Shown in pieces: positions 8,902-18,322 of a stretch of 64,000 nucleotides of DNA. Where the stretch lies: contig JAGBJN010000001.1 in assembly GCA_017934475.1 (NCBI GenBank), forward strand, positions 1 through 64,000, given 5' to 3'. The stretch's first letter is position 1. Every line of letters begins with the position of its first letter. The stretch comes from Clostridia bacterium. GTDB lineage: Bacteria > Bacillota > Clostridia > TANB77 > CAG-508. A program made the position numbers and the translations under genes. The notes beneath the pieces are model-generated. The model was not told where the DNA came from. It saw only the letters and a list, made by a program, of their open reading frames with translations, and searched no databases.

Positions 8902-9246
8902 TTATAGAGATTCTTCCTCTTGTTCTTCCTCTATTTCTTCTGTATCTGTCATTCCTAAATAGTACATATCTTTGTGAACATCTAAAAAATAATTACTTAA
9001 ATCATTTAATGTAATTGAACCTTCTTCTAATTGCTTAAAAATCTCTTCTGCTTGTTCATTACTTTTAAATCGTGTTAATTCCAATCTAAAATTTTTGTTA
9101 TTTTCTATAAATCCATATTTGCTTGAATTTTTTGCTTTTGGATATGTAGCAATAGAATATATACTCATAAATTCATATACATCTTTCCAATCTTCTATTT
9201 GAATATCTGTACCATCTGGCATTTTAGATTTTCTTACAACTTTCAT
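8902..9246 (-). CDS. Conserved small protein of the transfer operon
   Basis: 114 aa, soluble, with an acidic Glu-rich C-terminus. Located between the PrgI-like gene and a two-helix membrane protein. It starts with ATG behind GGAGG, immediately after the recoded stop of the upstream gene (9259-9261). Function unknown. Confidence 0.6.
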   Translation of the reverse strand: MKVVRKSKMPDGTDIQIEDWKDVYEFMSIYSIATYPKAKNSSKYGFIENNKNFRLELTRFKSNEQAEEIFKQLEEGSITLNDLSNYFLDVHKDMYYLGMTDTEEIEEEQEEESL

Positions 9247-9258
9247 TTTGTATTCCTC

Positions 9259-9886
9259 CTAATTTGCAACGTGTTTATATTGTGGTTCACAGCCCCCATC
9301 TTTCCAGGGATTAAATATTAAATCTTTATATTCATCATCACTATGTATATTTCCTTTCATTGCAGATGGAATAAGAAGTCCTACGCTCTTTCCGATCGTG
9401 TTTATCCCAATACATATAATATTTTTCTTCTGCTAATGCTCCACTTGTTATTCCTTGACATTCATCATAGGCTTTAAATACATCTACGTCTTTTTTCCAA
9501 GAATTTAAGAAACTTCCAAAATTGATTTTCTTAACATCAGTTTTCACATAATACTCTCCATCAATTGCAATAGTCCATCTTCCTTTTTTATCTTTTGCTT
9601 CTCTTTCAAGAACGCCATCTGTAACTGTAACTTTAATTGATGAAAAATCTCCTATTGCGTCTGCAGATTGTGTATATGGAAAATATGTTAAAACTAAATT
9701 TTTAGTTGTACTTATTGTTAGAATAAGAACTAATGCTACTAATCCATTTCTAATTCTTGTTAAATATCTTCTATATTCCATCTCATCTCCAGTTAATATT
9801 TTATAAACTGCAACTGCTATCATTAATACACAAGCAAAACCTGCTAAATATCCTAAATAATTTACTATATGATATATCCTACTCAT
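9259..9886 (-). CDS. Conjugation membrane protein (requires +1 recoding at 9394)
   Basis: Gives 208 aa with the C at 9394 skipped. Two transmembrane helices (about 8-30 and 45-68) precede an extracytoplasmic domain. Without the skip the protein switches to a lysine/arginine-rich nonsense tail (RKERRTSYSICNERKYT). With it the sequence runs GKSVGLLIPSAMKGN ... NPWKDGGCEPQYKHVAN and stops 12 bases before the next ATG, with the ribosome site in between. The architecture (two helices, then a domain) resembles pilin-like or channel subunits of Tn1549-type elements, but I cannot name the family. Confidence 0.8.
9394..9394 (-). other. Recoding site: extra C before Gly codon (GAT-C-GGA)
   Basis: GAT CGG AAA in the zero frame; skipping C gives GAT GGA AAG AGC GTA and about 44 further coherent codons. 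Confidence 0.8.
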
Positions 9887-9901
9887 TTTGTCCTCCGTAT
9901 T

Positions 9902-10435
9902 TTATCTTTCTATTGATGATTCTTCATATTCTTTTAATTTGCGTTTATATCTCGATATTTCTTGATTTCTAAAATCTTTTTCTGACTGAATATGAATAAC
10001 CTTTTTTACTAAACCTTTTCTATATTTTTTCTCTTCTTCTTGATATTCTTTAATCAATTCATTTCTAACTTTTATTTGTTCTTTCGCATTTTCTAATACT
10101 TCTGTTAGGTTTTGTACTGAATATACTTGCTCTTTATCAAGTGTAATTTGTATAATTGTTACACCTAAATCTTGTATGTGCTTTTTAATCAAATCTATTG
10201 CTTTTCTAGTATTGAAGCCATATACATAACTACAACATTCATCATAATCATATTTAGATGAAGCTATAATTCCTTTATCTATTAAGTCTTTTGTTTCATA
10301 TAATTGATTACATATTTTATATAAATCAATTTCTTTTGTAGTTTTAACCAATCTTCCTTTGTTGTCTAAATAAGTTAATGTATAGGCTTCATTAGGGTGT
10401 AATATATTGTCTAAATTCTTTCGTATATAAATCAT
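9902..10435 (-). CDS. Coiled-coil protein of the transfer operon
   Basis: 177 aa. An N-terminal domain with a YDECCSYVYGFN segment is followed by a long charged helix (about 115-175), probably a coiled coil. Starts one base after the TrbL-like gene stops being read on the same strand. I recognise no family; no signal peptide or membrane segment. Confidence 0.55.
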   Translation of the reverse strand: MIYIRKNLDNILHPNEAYTLTYLDNKGRLVKTTKEIDLYKICNQLYETKDLIDKGIIASSKYDYDECCSYVYGFNTRKAIDLIKKHIQDLGVTIIQITLDKEQVYSVQNLTEVLENAKEQIKVRNELIKEYQEEEKKYRKGLVKKVIHIQSEKDFRNQEISRYKRKLKEYEESSIER

Positions 10436-10437
10436 AT

Positions 10438-11286
10438 TTATCTACCTTTACTAATAATATTTTTAAAGCTACTAACAGTTCTTGTAGCTGTTGATACTTT
10501 TGATCCAAGACTTGAATTTCCACCTGCTGTTTCCATAAACTCCCTTAATAAGTGTGGTGTTCTATTTGCTATCATTACTGCTGATAAAGATAGAATTATA
10601 TGTGCATTATTCATTAGTAATATTGAAAATTGTAATAAAGTTAATTGCACTATTACAGTAAAAGCATTAGATATAAATTTTTTTACATATCCATTAAAAG
10701 CACCACCATCAGAATTTAATAAACCTATACAAGCTATTGGAATTGCTAAACGTAATATAAACATTTCAATTCCTCTTGTTAGAGTTTGGAAATATATTAG
10801 AACCATATAAATTGCAATAATTAAGTAGAAAAATGCTCCTAATATATTCCAAGCCATATTTCCAATTGTTACTCCCATTGTTTGAAAATCGCCTAACATT
10901 CCAATAAATATAGATTGATACAAGTCATAACAAATCCAAGCAAATTGTGTATAAATAAAGCCAAAACAAATCATTATAATTAAAGCCTTTACAAAACCTA
11001 TCACAACTGTCATTGGACTTACTTCTGGATCTCCATTAGACCAAGCCATATATACTTCAATCATTTTCTTAACAAAAAGCATTATTAAAACTGCAATTGC
11101 AAAAGTATAAACTGCATTATAAATCCCTGAAATACTAAAATTTGAAAGCCCTCTAAAATTTATTTCTATAGCAAAGGCGTTCCAAAACATTACGTCATAA
11201 ACACCATTAAACCAATTGAAAATCGCCTGTGCTATATAGCCAAATAGAAATGAAATTGCTGTTGCTATTAAGACACCTATAACCAT
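10438..11286 (-). CDS. TrbL/VirB6-like polytopic channel protein
   Basis: 282 aa with about six hydrophobic helices. The two central charged positions and the length match the TrbL/VirB6 class that forms the inner-membrane pore of conjugation systems. It lies between the coiled-coil membrane protein and the operon's coiled-coil partner, as in related elements. The C-terminal 30 residues are polar (SSLGSKVSTATRTVSSFKN). Confidence 0.7.
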   Translation of the reverse strand: MVIGVLIATAISFLFGYIAQAIFNWFNGVYDVMFWNAFAIEINFRGLSNFSISGIYNAVYTFAIAVLIMLFVKKMIEVYMAWSNGDPEVSPMTVVIGFVKALIIMICFGFIYTQFAWICYDLYQSIFIGMLGDFQTMGVTIGNMAWNILGAFFYLIIAIYMVLIYFQTLTRGIEMFILRLAIPIACIGLLNSDGGAFNGYVKKFISNAFTVIVQLTLLQFSILLMNNAHIILSLSAVMIANRTPHLLREFMETAGGNSSLGSKVSTATRTVSSFKNIISKGR

Positions 11287-11302
11287 CTAATTTCCCTCCT
11301 AT

Positions 11303-12070
11303 TTATTTTTGTTCTAAGACTATTTCTTCGTCTTCTTCGACCTCTTCTTCGATAACTTCATTGCTCTCTTCTTGTTTAATAAATTCATCTGACAATTGTT
11401 TTAATTTTTCAAATTCTTTTTCTGTTTCTTTTTTATCTAGTTCTTTATATTTGTTTATTTCATCAACTAATCCAAGTAATGCTTCTTTACTTGTTTTTAT
11501 TTGAGAAATATATCCTGACTTTCTGATATTTTTTTGAAGTTCGTCAATGTGATGTACTTTGCAAAATTGTCTTTCATATTTTTGATATTTCTCTGCTAAT
11601 TCCTTATGTAATTCTGGTTCATTTTGACTTGCTATTACTTTTTGATTTAGTTCTTTCAATTCCTTTGCCATAGTATTTTCTTTCCATTTATCATAAAGAC
11701 AAGTTAAGGCTATTCCTGGTACTCCTGTTACCATTCCAATTAGAGCATAACGCTTTAAATATCCCCAAATTTTTTCTGTATCTTTTACACTTTGTCCTAT
11801 TTCTTGCGAAAAATTTTCAATTAGGATTTTTTCTTCTTCCTCTGCTTCTTTCCTACGTTCTTCTAACTCTTTTATTTTTTTCTGATTTTCTGTTTGTTTT
11901 TGAGGTTCTTTGTTTTCTTTCTCAATTAGCTTTGGATTATCTTCCAAATCCATTTCATTTAATCTACTTAAAACTTCTTTTGATTTTTCATATTCTTCAT
12001 CTGTTAATTTCAAATTCTCCTTAACTTCTAAATTCATTTTTTCAATTTGTTTACTTTTATCCATTTTCAA
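11303..12070 (-). CDS. Coiled-coil membrane-associated protein
   Basis: 255 aa, extremely Glu/Lys-rich. Two long coiled coils (about 1-90 and 130-250) flank a short hydrophobic segment (about 103-122). Between the pilin-like and TrbL-like genes. Function unknown; probably links channel components. Confidence 0.6.
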   Translation of the reverse strand: MKMDKSKQIEKMNLEVKENLKLTDEEYEKSKEVLSRLNEMDLEDNPKLIEKENKEPQKQTENQKKIKELEERRKEAEEEEKILIENFSQEIGQSVKDTEKIWGYLKRYALIGMVTGVPGIALTCLYDKWKENTMAKELKELNQKVIASQNEPELHKELAEKYQKYERQFCKVHHIDELQKNIRKSGYISQIKTSKEALLGLVDEINKYKELDKKETEKEFEKLKQLSDEFIKQEESNEVIEEEVEEDEEIVLEQK

Positions 12071-12081
12071 TTACCTCCAAA

Positions 12082-12438
12082 TTATGAGAAATATCTTCCC
12101 ATTAGATTTACAATTGTTACAACTATCAAACCAACTACAATGCAAACTAGAACTTTTATAATTCCTTTTTTATGAATTTCTTGATCTCTTTCATCTCCAG
12201 TCATAATCTTAAAAACGTGCCATAAAATAAATCCAACTCCTACAAAGGGAATTATCCATTGTAAAGTTCCTGTTAAATCTTTTACAAGTTTTAACATTCC
12301 TGTACCAATCTTACTGCTTTGGATCTCTCCTCCACCTGATACTTCAGAAACAATATCAGCAAATACTGTATTGCTTAATGTCATTATGCCTAGTCCTAGT
12401 GATGTTCCTACTGTTAATAATTTTTCTTTAATTTTCAT
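12082..12438 (-). CDS. Pilin-like (TrbC/Maff2-type) small membrane protein
   Basis: 118 aa. An N-terminal signal-like segment (about 6-28, with a plausible signal peptidase site after VFA) and two further helices (about 60-75 and 93-112) separated by a short charged loop containing TGDERDQEIHKKG. This matches VirB2/TrbC-like proteins of Gram-positive elements. It directly follows the VirD4 gene on the same strand. Confidence 0.7.
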   Translation of the reverse strand: MKIKEKLLTVGTSLGLGIMTLSNTVFADIVSEVSGGGEIQSSKIGTGMLKLVKDLTGTLQWIIPFVGVGFILWHVFKIMTGDERDQEIHKKGIIKVLVCIVVGLIVVTIVNLMGRYFS

Positions 12439-12452
12439 CTTACGTTTTCCTC

Positions 12453-14613
12453 CTATAAATTTCCTTTTGGATATTCGATTGCCCCTTGTCTTTTCATAAA
12501 ATTCAATCGTCTTTCCTCCAGTTCTTGCTCCTTCTTCTTTTGTTTAAGTTCCATTGTCTGCTTATCTATGTCCCATAATTCAAGTGGTGTAATTCTTTTT
12601 ATTGGTCTTGCGTCTTCACGTTTCTGTCTTACCTTAATGTTCCAATTCTTATCGCCTAATCCTAGTAATTTGTTAAAGTTCCACTTACTTAAATCAGGAG
12701 CATTAGTTATAGCAGGTTCAACTCCTGAACACATTACAAGCAAATATGGTCTTTGTAATCTTAAAATTTCATCTGGTGTTAATAATGCTCTTGAAATCAA
12801 ATTCATTGAATTACTTCCACCATTATCAGATTTTTTATCACTACTTTCTGACCAACTTGTTGTTGTATATGTTCCAATTTTTTTTGAGATTTTTTCAGCT
12901 GTTGCTTCATTAGATGTTTTTAAGTAATTCCATACATAGCAATTGTCTAATATATTTTGAGCTGTATTATCTCCATATTTTTCATTTAGCTGACTAAATG
13001 ACTGTACGAATAAATTGAATCTTATTCCGTCTTCCGTCCTCCGAACAGTTAAAAAGCCACCAAAGTTTGGTATTGCAGAGAAGTTACCAAATTCGTCTAA
13101 TATAAAATTAGTGCGAATCTTTAAGCGTCCTCCTCTTTCGTCAGCCATTTCTACAAGCTTTGTATATACTTGATTTACAAATAAACTACATAAGCCATAG
13201 AATGTTGTTTTTTCATCTGGTAAAATCATAAAAAGTGCTGTCTTTTCTTCGTTAAATTTATTTATATCTATTTCATTTTCAGAAATCATACTTGCTACAT
13301 AACTATCCATAAAGATATTTAAAGTTGATAGTGCTGATGTATAAAATGACGCTCTCGTTTTGCTCGCCGCCATTTGGGCTGGAGCAAAACTTGCTATTGC
13401 AGGGTGTGTTTTATCAACTTCTTTCAAAAAATCCAAATATGTATCAATTAAAGTTGTTTTATCCTCTAATTCTTTACACATTTCTGCTATAAAGTGATAA
13501 ACATTAGGTAAATTTTGGAGTTTTGGATTTTCAATATTCTCCATTACTACTGCCATAATTGTTGCTCTAATAACTGCTTTTTCTCCGTTATTCCAAATTG
13601 CTTCGCCATTTCCTTTTACATCTCCAACTAAGCTTTGAACTATATCACTTGCATAATTTTCAGCCTTAGGTGTATTTTTTTGCTTTATAGCTTCAATTAC
13701 AGGTTGCAAGAAGTTATATTTCGAGCTTTTAAGTGGTGTTTTAAAATCTAATGTTAATACGTTGTAGCCTAATCTTTTTAATTCCACGCAAGTGTATTCA
13801 AATAGTTCTCCGTTTTGGATCACTTATTATCATATTTTCGCCTGCTAAGGCTGTATTATTAATACTTTGTAATACCAGACTTCTTGTTTTTCCTGATCTT
13901 GTTGCACCTATAGTTAATGAATGTAAATCATCATCTATAAAATAAACATCTTCAACTTTTCTAATCTTTATTGATGGAATCTTTAAGTGTTTTGAAGACT
14001 TAAAAATTCTTATATGTTTTAAATATGGTTTTATAATTCTTCTATCTTTTTTTCCTACAACCAATCCACCTTTTGAAAAAATTGGTTTTCTCAATTCTTC
14101 TGGTAATTGCTCTACATCTAAACTTACTTTTATAGATTCATCTTTATCAGATTTTTTTAATACTTCTTTATCTTCTATTGATTTTTCTAACAATGCTTGA
14201 ATTGTAGGGTTTTCTGAATCTATTGTATTAATTCCAAATACTTTATTGAAATTTTTCTTATCTAGCCACCAAACAGAACCGTGTTGTGTTTGTTTTTGAC
14301 CAACTGGAACAGGAATTTCTATATTATTTGTTACTCTATATGTCTTGCTGTGATAGTCCTTTGTTCTAAAAAATTTGAATATAGAAAATGTCGCAAACAG
14401 CATAAAACTTATAATTGTTAATACAAATATTTGAATACTTTCTTTAGAACCTATTACTGTTTCAAAAACTCTAAAAACATTTATTTTTAAAATTTCTTCT
14501 GGTTGCTTTAAAAATATTTGCATTAAACAAAAGGTAATTATACTTGACAAAAATACACTAATAAGAAATGCAAATATCATTCCTATTATTTTTAAACTTA
14601 ATCTTTTGTTCAT
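12453..14613 (-). CDS. VirD4/TraG-type coupling protein (requires four +1 skips)
   Basis: Gives 718 aa when C is skipped at 13812, 13043, 13036 and 13029. Two N-terminal membrane helices (about 10-32 and 55-75) precede the motor domain with Walker A GATRSGKT (236-243). The family motif DPKGELFEYT is restored only by the first skip (K267-G268). Walker B ILDEFGNF lies at 504-511. The next three skips change TVRRTEDGIRFNLF to TVGGGRGIRFNLF, the usual glycine-rich form in this family, with no net frame change, so a gene finder would miss them. The protein couples relaxase-bound DNA to the channel. It exists otherwise as two ORFs, 13798-14613 and 12453-13823. Confidence 0.9.
13029..13043 (-). other. 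Triple recoding site (C before three Gly codons in 15 bases)
   Basis: Minus strand reads GTT C GGA GGA C GGA AGA C GGA. The zero frame gives V-R-R-T-E-D-G; skipping the Cs at 13043, 13036 and 13029 gives V-G-G-G-R-G. Three insertions cancel in frame, so the ORF stays open either way. Confidence 0.8.
13812..13812 (-). other. Recoding site: extra C before Gly codon (AAA-C-GGA)
   Basis: The zero frame runs GAT CCA AAA CGG AGA ACT ATT TGA and stops. Skipping the C gives GAT CCA AAA GGA GAA CTA TTT, that is DPKGELF, the hallmark of TraG/VirD4 proteins. Confidence 0.9.
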
Positions 14614-14645
14614 TATTATTTTTTCTCCTCTTTAGTATGTTTTAT

Positions 14646-14927
14646 CTAAATAATTCTAAATATAGCTACTTTTCTATTACAATATTGACAAATCTTCTTA
14701 CCTGCTGTTTCAACTTTTCCTTGCTTAACCAACTCAGTTAATCTAGGAGAAACAAAATTTCTTTCTGTACTAGGAATTAGTTTTAACTCGTATAATTTGA
14801 CTGCTATTTCTTTTGCTGTCATTCCTGCAGGATTATTCTTCAATATGTAAATGATTTGATCATAACGTATAGGTTGTTTTGGAATTATTTTTTGATAGCT
14901 TTCTCGCCTTGTTTCTTCTGTTATCAT
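14646..14927 (-). CDS. Winged-helix DNA-binding protein
   Basis: 93 aa. Residues about 22-75 look like a winged helix-turn-helix (NNPAGMTAKEIAVKLYEL then a second helix and a wing), followed by a short end with CQYCNRK. It lies between the BofA-like gene and virD4, so it may regulate the transfer operon. The C-terminal CxxC is reminiscent of a zinc site lacking its partner. Confidence 0.6.
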   Translation of the reverse strand: MITEETRRESYQKIIPKQPIRYDQIIYILKNNPAGMTAKEIAVKLYELKLIPSTERNFVSPRLTELVKQGKVETAGKKICQYCNRKVAIFRII

Positions 14928-14939
14928 TTTATTCCCCTT

Positions 14940-15176
14940 TCAGTTTGAAAAAATAGTTATTATAACTACACCTGGCAATCCTAAAAAAGTTGTAATTATA
15001 ATTGAAATCCAATTTATCTTTATTGGAATTTCAATAAGCTTTAATACATACAATGCAATCAAGCCCATAATTGCATTAATCACTACTAAAATGAAAGTTT
15101 TATATGAATAGCCAAAAATTCTAAGTATAATTCCATAAATAAGTAGTGTGATTGAAAAAATTAAAATGTTAATCAT
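14940..15176 (-). CDS. BofA-like small membrane protein
   Basis: 78 aa, almost entirely hydrophobic. The run VINAIMGLIALYVLKLIEIP followed by INWISIIITTFLGLPGVVI is close to the core of BofA, which in spore-formers holds the SpoIVFB protease inactive during pro-sigma-K processing. In a transfer operon a role in sporulation is doubtful; membrane protease control is one possibility. It is the first gene downstream of the operator repeats at 15234-15321, so it is probably the leader of the transfer operon. Confidence 0.6.
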   Translation of the reverse strand: MINILIFSITLLIYGIILRIFGYSYKTFILVVINAIMGLIALYVLKLIEIPIKINWISIIITTFLGLPGVVIITIFSN

Positions 15177-15233
15177 ATCTATTGCCTTTCACAAATTGTT
15201 ACTCAAATTGATATTTATGTTCTTTGTGAAACA

Positions 15234-15321
15234 TTTTGTATTTATTGTCTGTACTTTTTAGATAAAATAAGGGTTTGCAGGTTTTAAAAAATGTATTTTT
15301 GTATCAATTATCTGTACTTTT
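15234..15321. promoter_or_regulatory. Two operator repeats in front of the transfer operon
   Basis: TTTTGTATTTATTGTCTGTACT (split: TTTTGTATTTA / TTGTCTGTACT, 15234-15255) and TTTTTGTATCAATTATCTGTACT (TTTTTGTATCAA / TTATCTGTACT, 15296-15318) are two copies of the motif found four more times at 27611-27926. They precede the BofA-like, winged-helix and virD4 genes and suggest common control with the replication region. Confidence 0.5.
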
Positions 15322-15339
15322 ATCTTAAAAAAAATAGTT

Positions 15340-17001
15340 TTATCTTTCTAATCCCCAATCTATATTTCCCTTCATTCTATTCTTTAAGTATATTTCTCTT
15401 TTCGCTTGTTTCGACAAATTGTTACTATTTCTTATTCTATTATAATAAGCATTATGAGATATATTTTCTTCTGATAGCATTTGAAAAATGTCTGTTATCA
15501 TCTTCCTTGCATTTTGATTTTCTAACCTTTTTAAAAATAAATCTTCATTAGCCTTCTTTATACCTTGATTTTCTGCAAACTGGATTCTTTTATTTTCCCA
15601 CTCTTCCTTTTTTCTAATATATTCTTCAAAACTTATTTCTTTTACAAATTGCAATATTTGATTTCCTATCTTTGTAAACATTTCATTTTCTGCAATTCTT
15701 TTTACTTTTTCATAATCTTGCTTATTATTTATATCTGCAATAATTCTTGAAACATTTATTGATGTTTGTATATATTCATCAAATTCATTTCTACAGTCTT
15801 CTGATGTATTAAGAATTAGTTTTGATAATTCATTAATATACATTTTTATTTCAGGTGTTTGGTACTTATATTTATATCCATTTTCAAAATTGTTAGACTT
15901 ACTTTTTAGCTCTGTTATTTTACTTAAGATAATGTCGAAATTTTGCTCTTTAAATTTATTTGATATTATAGGTATTCCAAATATATCTGGCATAATTTCT
16001 TTTAAATTGTTTTCAATATCAATGTGTTCTTTATTTTTTAGTTCTATATATTTTTCTAAATCTGTTCTATTATTAAATACTTTTAAATTAGAAAAGTTGG
16101 CTAAAAATTCAGCTGTATCTAAAAACGAATTTTTTCTGTATAAAATTGATTGTTCCCCACAATTTTTAAATTCATATTTATCTGTATCTATTTTTCTTAT
16201 CTCTGTAAAATTGTCAGGATTTTCAATATCACAAATATAAATACACTTATCTAATTCTAAATTATTTAGATTATCTAGTATAATTTTTTCTTGCTCATCT
16301 GTATCTATAATCCTTAGTGTAATATCAGGATTCTTGTAAAATTCTTTTAATTCCTCTTTATACTTTAGCAATTCTTCATTTGTTAGATCTGCAATTTCTT
16401 TTTTAGAAACATTTTTTATATCATACAAGCTTTTTAATTTTAATTTGAATATACTTTTAGATAATGCTTTTCTTATTCGCTTATACCTAACAAATGGTTT
16501 CTTTTGAATTTCTAAACTTTGATTTTTATTCCATATTAATAAATGACAATGAGGATTATTCTTTTTAGAGTGATATGAAGCAGTCCATTCCAAATTTTCA
16601 GGTTTTATTCCAAATTCCTTTCCTACTTCTTGAACTCTTTCAAGTAATAAATTCTTCCACGCTTCCTTAGTTGTATATCCATATTGAATTGCGTCAGATT
16701 CACTTAGTGAAATTACTGTTTTATATATATCAACTCCATCTAATGTTTTATTTGCTACATACTTTTTTATATCAGCAAGTTCCATTTTTTCTACATTAGG
16801 ATTTTCATTGATAAAGCCAAATAATCCGTGAAAATCTTCTCCATAATCTGTTCCAGGTCTAGTAGCAATATAATCTTCGTGTAATTCATCTAAATAAGCT
16901 TGGATTCTTCTGGATCGACCTTTATTATCATATTTTTTGTATATTTCCTTTTGATTGAGCCATTTAAAGAAAACTCCATCACTAAATCTATCTTTATCCA
17001 T
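15340..17001 (-). CDS. MobP-type relaxase
   Basis: 553 aa. The metal-binding triad is visible as NPHCHLLIWN (H151, H153, N158), preceded by SYHSKKN. This is the MobP/MobL pattern of relaxases that nick the transfer origin and lead the strand into the recipient. The C-terminal 350 residues are lysine-rich and probably helical. It is separated from the winged-helix/virD4 operon by operator repeats. The nick site was not identified. Confidence 0.8.
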   Translation of the reverse strand: MDKDRFSDGVFFKWLNQKEIYKKYDNKGRSRRIQAYLDELHEDYIATRPGTDYGEDFHGLFGFINENPNVEKMELADIKKYVANKTLDGVDIYKTVISLSESDAIQYGYTTKEAWKNLLLERVQEVGKEFGIKPENLEWTASYHSKKNNPHCHLLIWNKNQSLEIQKKPFVRYKRIRKALSKSIFKLKLKSLYDIKNVSKKEIADLTNEELLKYKEELKEFYKNPDITLRIIDTDEQEKIILDNLNNLELDKCIYICDIENPDNFTEIRKIDTDKYEFKNCGEQSILYRKNSFLDTAEFLANFSNLKVFNNRTDLEKYIELKNKEHIDIENNLKEIMPDIFGIPIISNKFKEQNFDIILSKITELKSKSNNFENGYKYKYQTPEIKMYINELSKLILNTSEDCRNEFDEYIQTSINVSRIIADINNKQDYEKVKRIAENEMFTKIGNQILQFVKEISFEEYIRKKEEWENKRIQFAENQGIKKANEDLFLKRLENQNARKMITDIFQMLSEENISHNAYYNRIRNSNNLSKQAKREIYLKNRMKGNIDWGLER

Positions 17002-17015
17002 AATTTAATTTCCTT

Positions 17016-17648
17016 TTATAAAGTTTCTTCTTCTTTTTCTTCTTTAATAATTTGTTTTTCTTTTGCACATTCACAAAGTTCATTTTCAATTTCGCCCCAA
17101 TGTGCATTAAAGAAATCCTGGTCCTCTTTTTTTACACAATCACTTATGCTTACTATCGTCATATCATCTCCATTTATAGGATCGTGTATTCTAAACAGCC
17201 CATTAAACATTGTTTTTTCTTTTAAAACCGAAAAATAAATATAATTATCTGAAGTAAATTCAATCTCTTCAATTTGAATTTTGTATCTGTTATCCTCATA
17301 AGCGTCTTGTACCTGTGCAATTTCTTGCCAGTCTTCAGGATCTATTAAAGTTCTTACAGCAATATAAGAATTATTAAATTTACGAAGCATTGTATTTAAG
17401 TCTGAAACAAATTCAATTATTTTATTTGGTGTCATATCTTTTCTAGTATTACAAAACCAAAAGTTACAATGGTCAGTATTTCCTATTAATGTTATATCTT
17501 TATTTTTTAAATCTAACTCAATCCAATCTCTCCATTGTCTATCTGTATTTTTTGCACACAAGGCAATTTTGTTTTCAGAATATTCTCTATATTTAAAATT
17601 ATATTTTTTACATATATCTTTAAATTGTTTTTTATAATCTTCTTCCAT
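17016..17648 (-). CDS. Unknown protein next to the relaxase
   Basis: 210 aa, soluble, acidic, Trp-rich N-terminal region (DRQWRDWIELD). Stops 15 bases before the relaxase start and is probably cotranscribed with it. It may help relaxosome assembly, but I recognise no domain. Confidence 0.55.
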   Translation of the reverse strand: MEEDYKKQFKDICKKYNFKYREYSENKIALCAKNTDRQWRDWIELDLKNKDITLIGNTDHCNFWFCNTRKDMTPNKIIEFVSDLNTMLRKFNNSYIAVRTLIDPEDWQEIAQVQDAYEDNRYKIQIEEIEFTSDNYIYFSVLKEKTMFNGLFRIHDPINGDDMTIVSISDCVKKEDQDFFNAHWGEIENELCECAKEKQIIKEEKEEETL

Positions 17649-17659
17649 AAGCTACTCCC

Positions 17660-18145
17660 TTAAATTAAATTTTTAAAATTCAAATCTTTAGGCAAAATCC
17701 TAGTAATGTCATCTTCAAAGTATGGAGATTTTATTGCTTGATAACCTAATTTATTTGCTAAATCAATCTTATCTCTTATGAATTGCTGATCATCTTCACT
17801 ATTAAAAATATATGCTAAAACATAAGCCTGTAAAAATATTGATGAAAAACTTGCCTTTGCACTTTTACTAAGTAATGCAATATGTCTTTCAAATTTTCTT
17901 CCTAACTTTTCATCTATAACTTTTTCCAACATTGTTTCTAATTTACTAACACTTTTTTCATTAGTTTTCATTTCAAGATATTCTTCTAATGCTCTATTTA
18001 TAATTTCACTTTCAGTTGCTTTTCTATCCTCTTTTGCTATAGAAGCAACATATTTTCTTAAAGCGTCTTTTAAATTTTTAGGTACAACAGCATATACTTT
18101 TTCTGTTCTACTATCATCTTTTTTCTTAACAATTTTATTACTCAA
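17660..18145 (-). CDS. Ribbon-helix-helix-like relaxosome accessory protein
   Basis: 161 aa. Residues about 10-60 (KVYAVVPKNLKDALRKYV then TESEIINRALEEYL) resemble a ribbon-helix-helix DNA-binding unit, followed by a helical C-terminal half. In this position, upstream of relaxase genes, such proteins are MobC/TraM-like accessories that bind near oriT. The hairpin-rich block at 18171-18322 lies directly upstream. Confidence 0.6.
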   Translation of the reverse strand: MSNKIVKKKDDSRTEKVYAVVPKNLKDALRKYVASIAKEDRKATESEIINRALEEYLEMKTNEKSVSKLETMLEKVIDEKLGRKFERHIALLSKSAKASFSSIFLQAYVLAYIFNSEDDQQFIRDKIDLANKLGYQAIKSPYFEDDITRILPKDLNFKNLI

Positions 18146-18170
18146 TTTAATCTCTCCTTGCTTTGTCTTT

Positions 18171-18322
18171 CGTGTTCCCTTAATTTCCGAAAAGAAATTA
18201 AGGGCAGGATAAGGAAAGAAGTGTCTTTCCTATCAACAGTTAGAAGGTCAAGCCTTCTACTCCTCTGCTACGCTATTTTTTATGCAGATATTATAAAGAG
18301 TTCATACACTTCGGTGTATTTT
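18171..18322. repeat. Hairpin-rich element, copy A of 2 (inverted to copy B)
   Basis: About 150 bases with four or five stem-loops: CCCTTAATTTC/GAAATTAAGGG, GGAAAG/CTTTCC, AGAAGG/CCTTCT and ACACTTCGGTGT. A reverse-oriented relative lies at 23783-23938. Blocks CAGGATAAG and CACTTCGGTGTA are identical, and several stems keep pairing while their sequence changes, which indicates a conserved structure. Confidence 0.6.
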
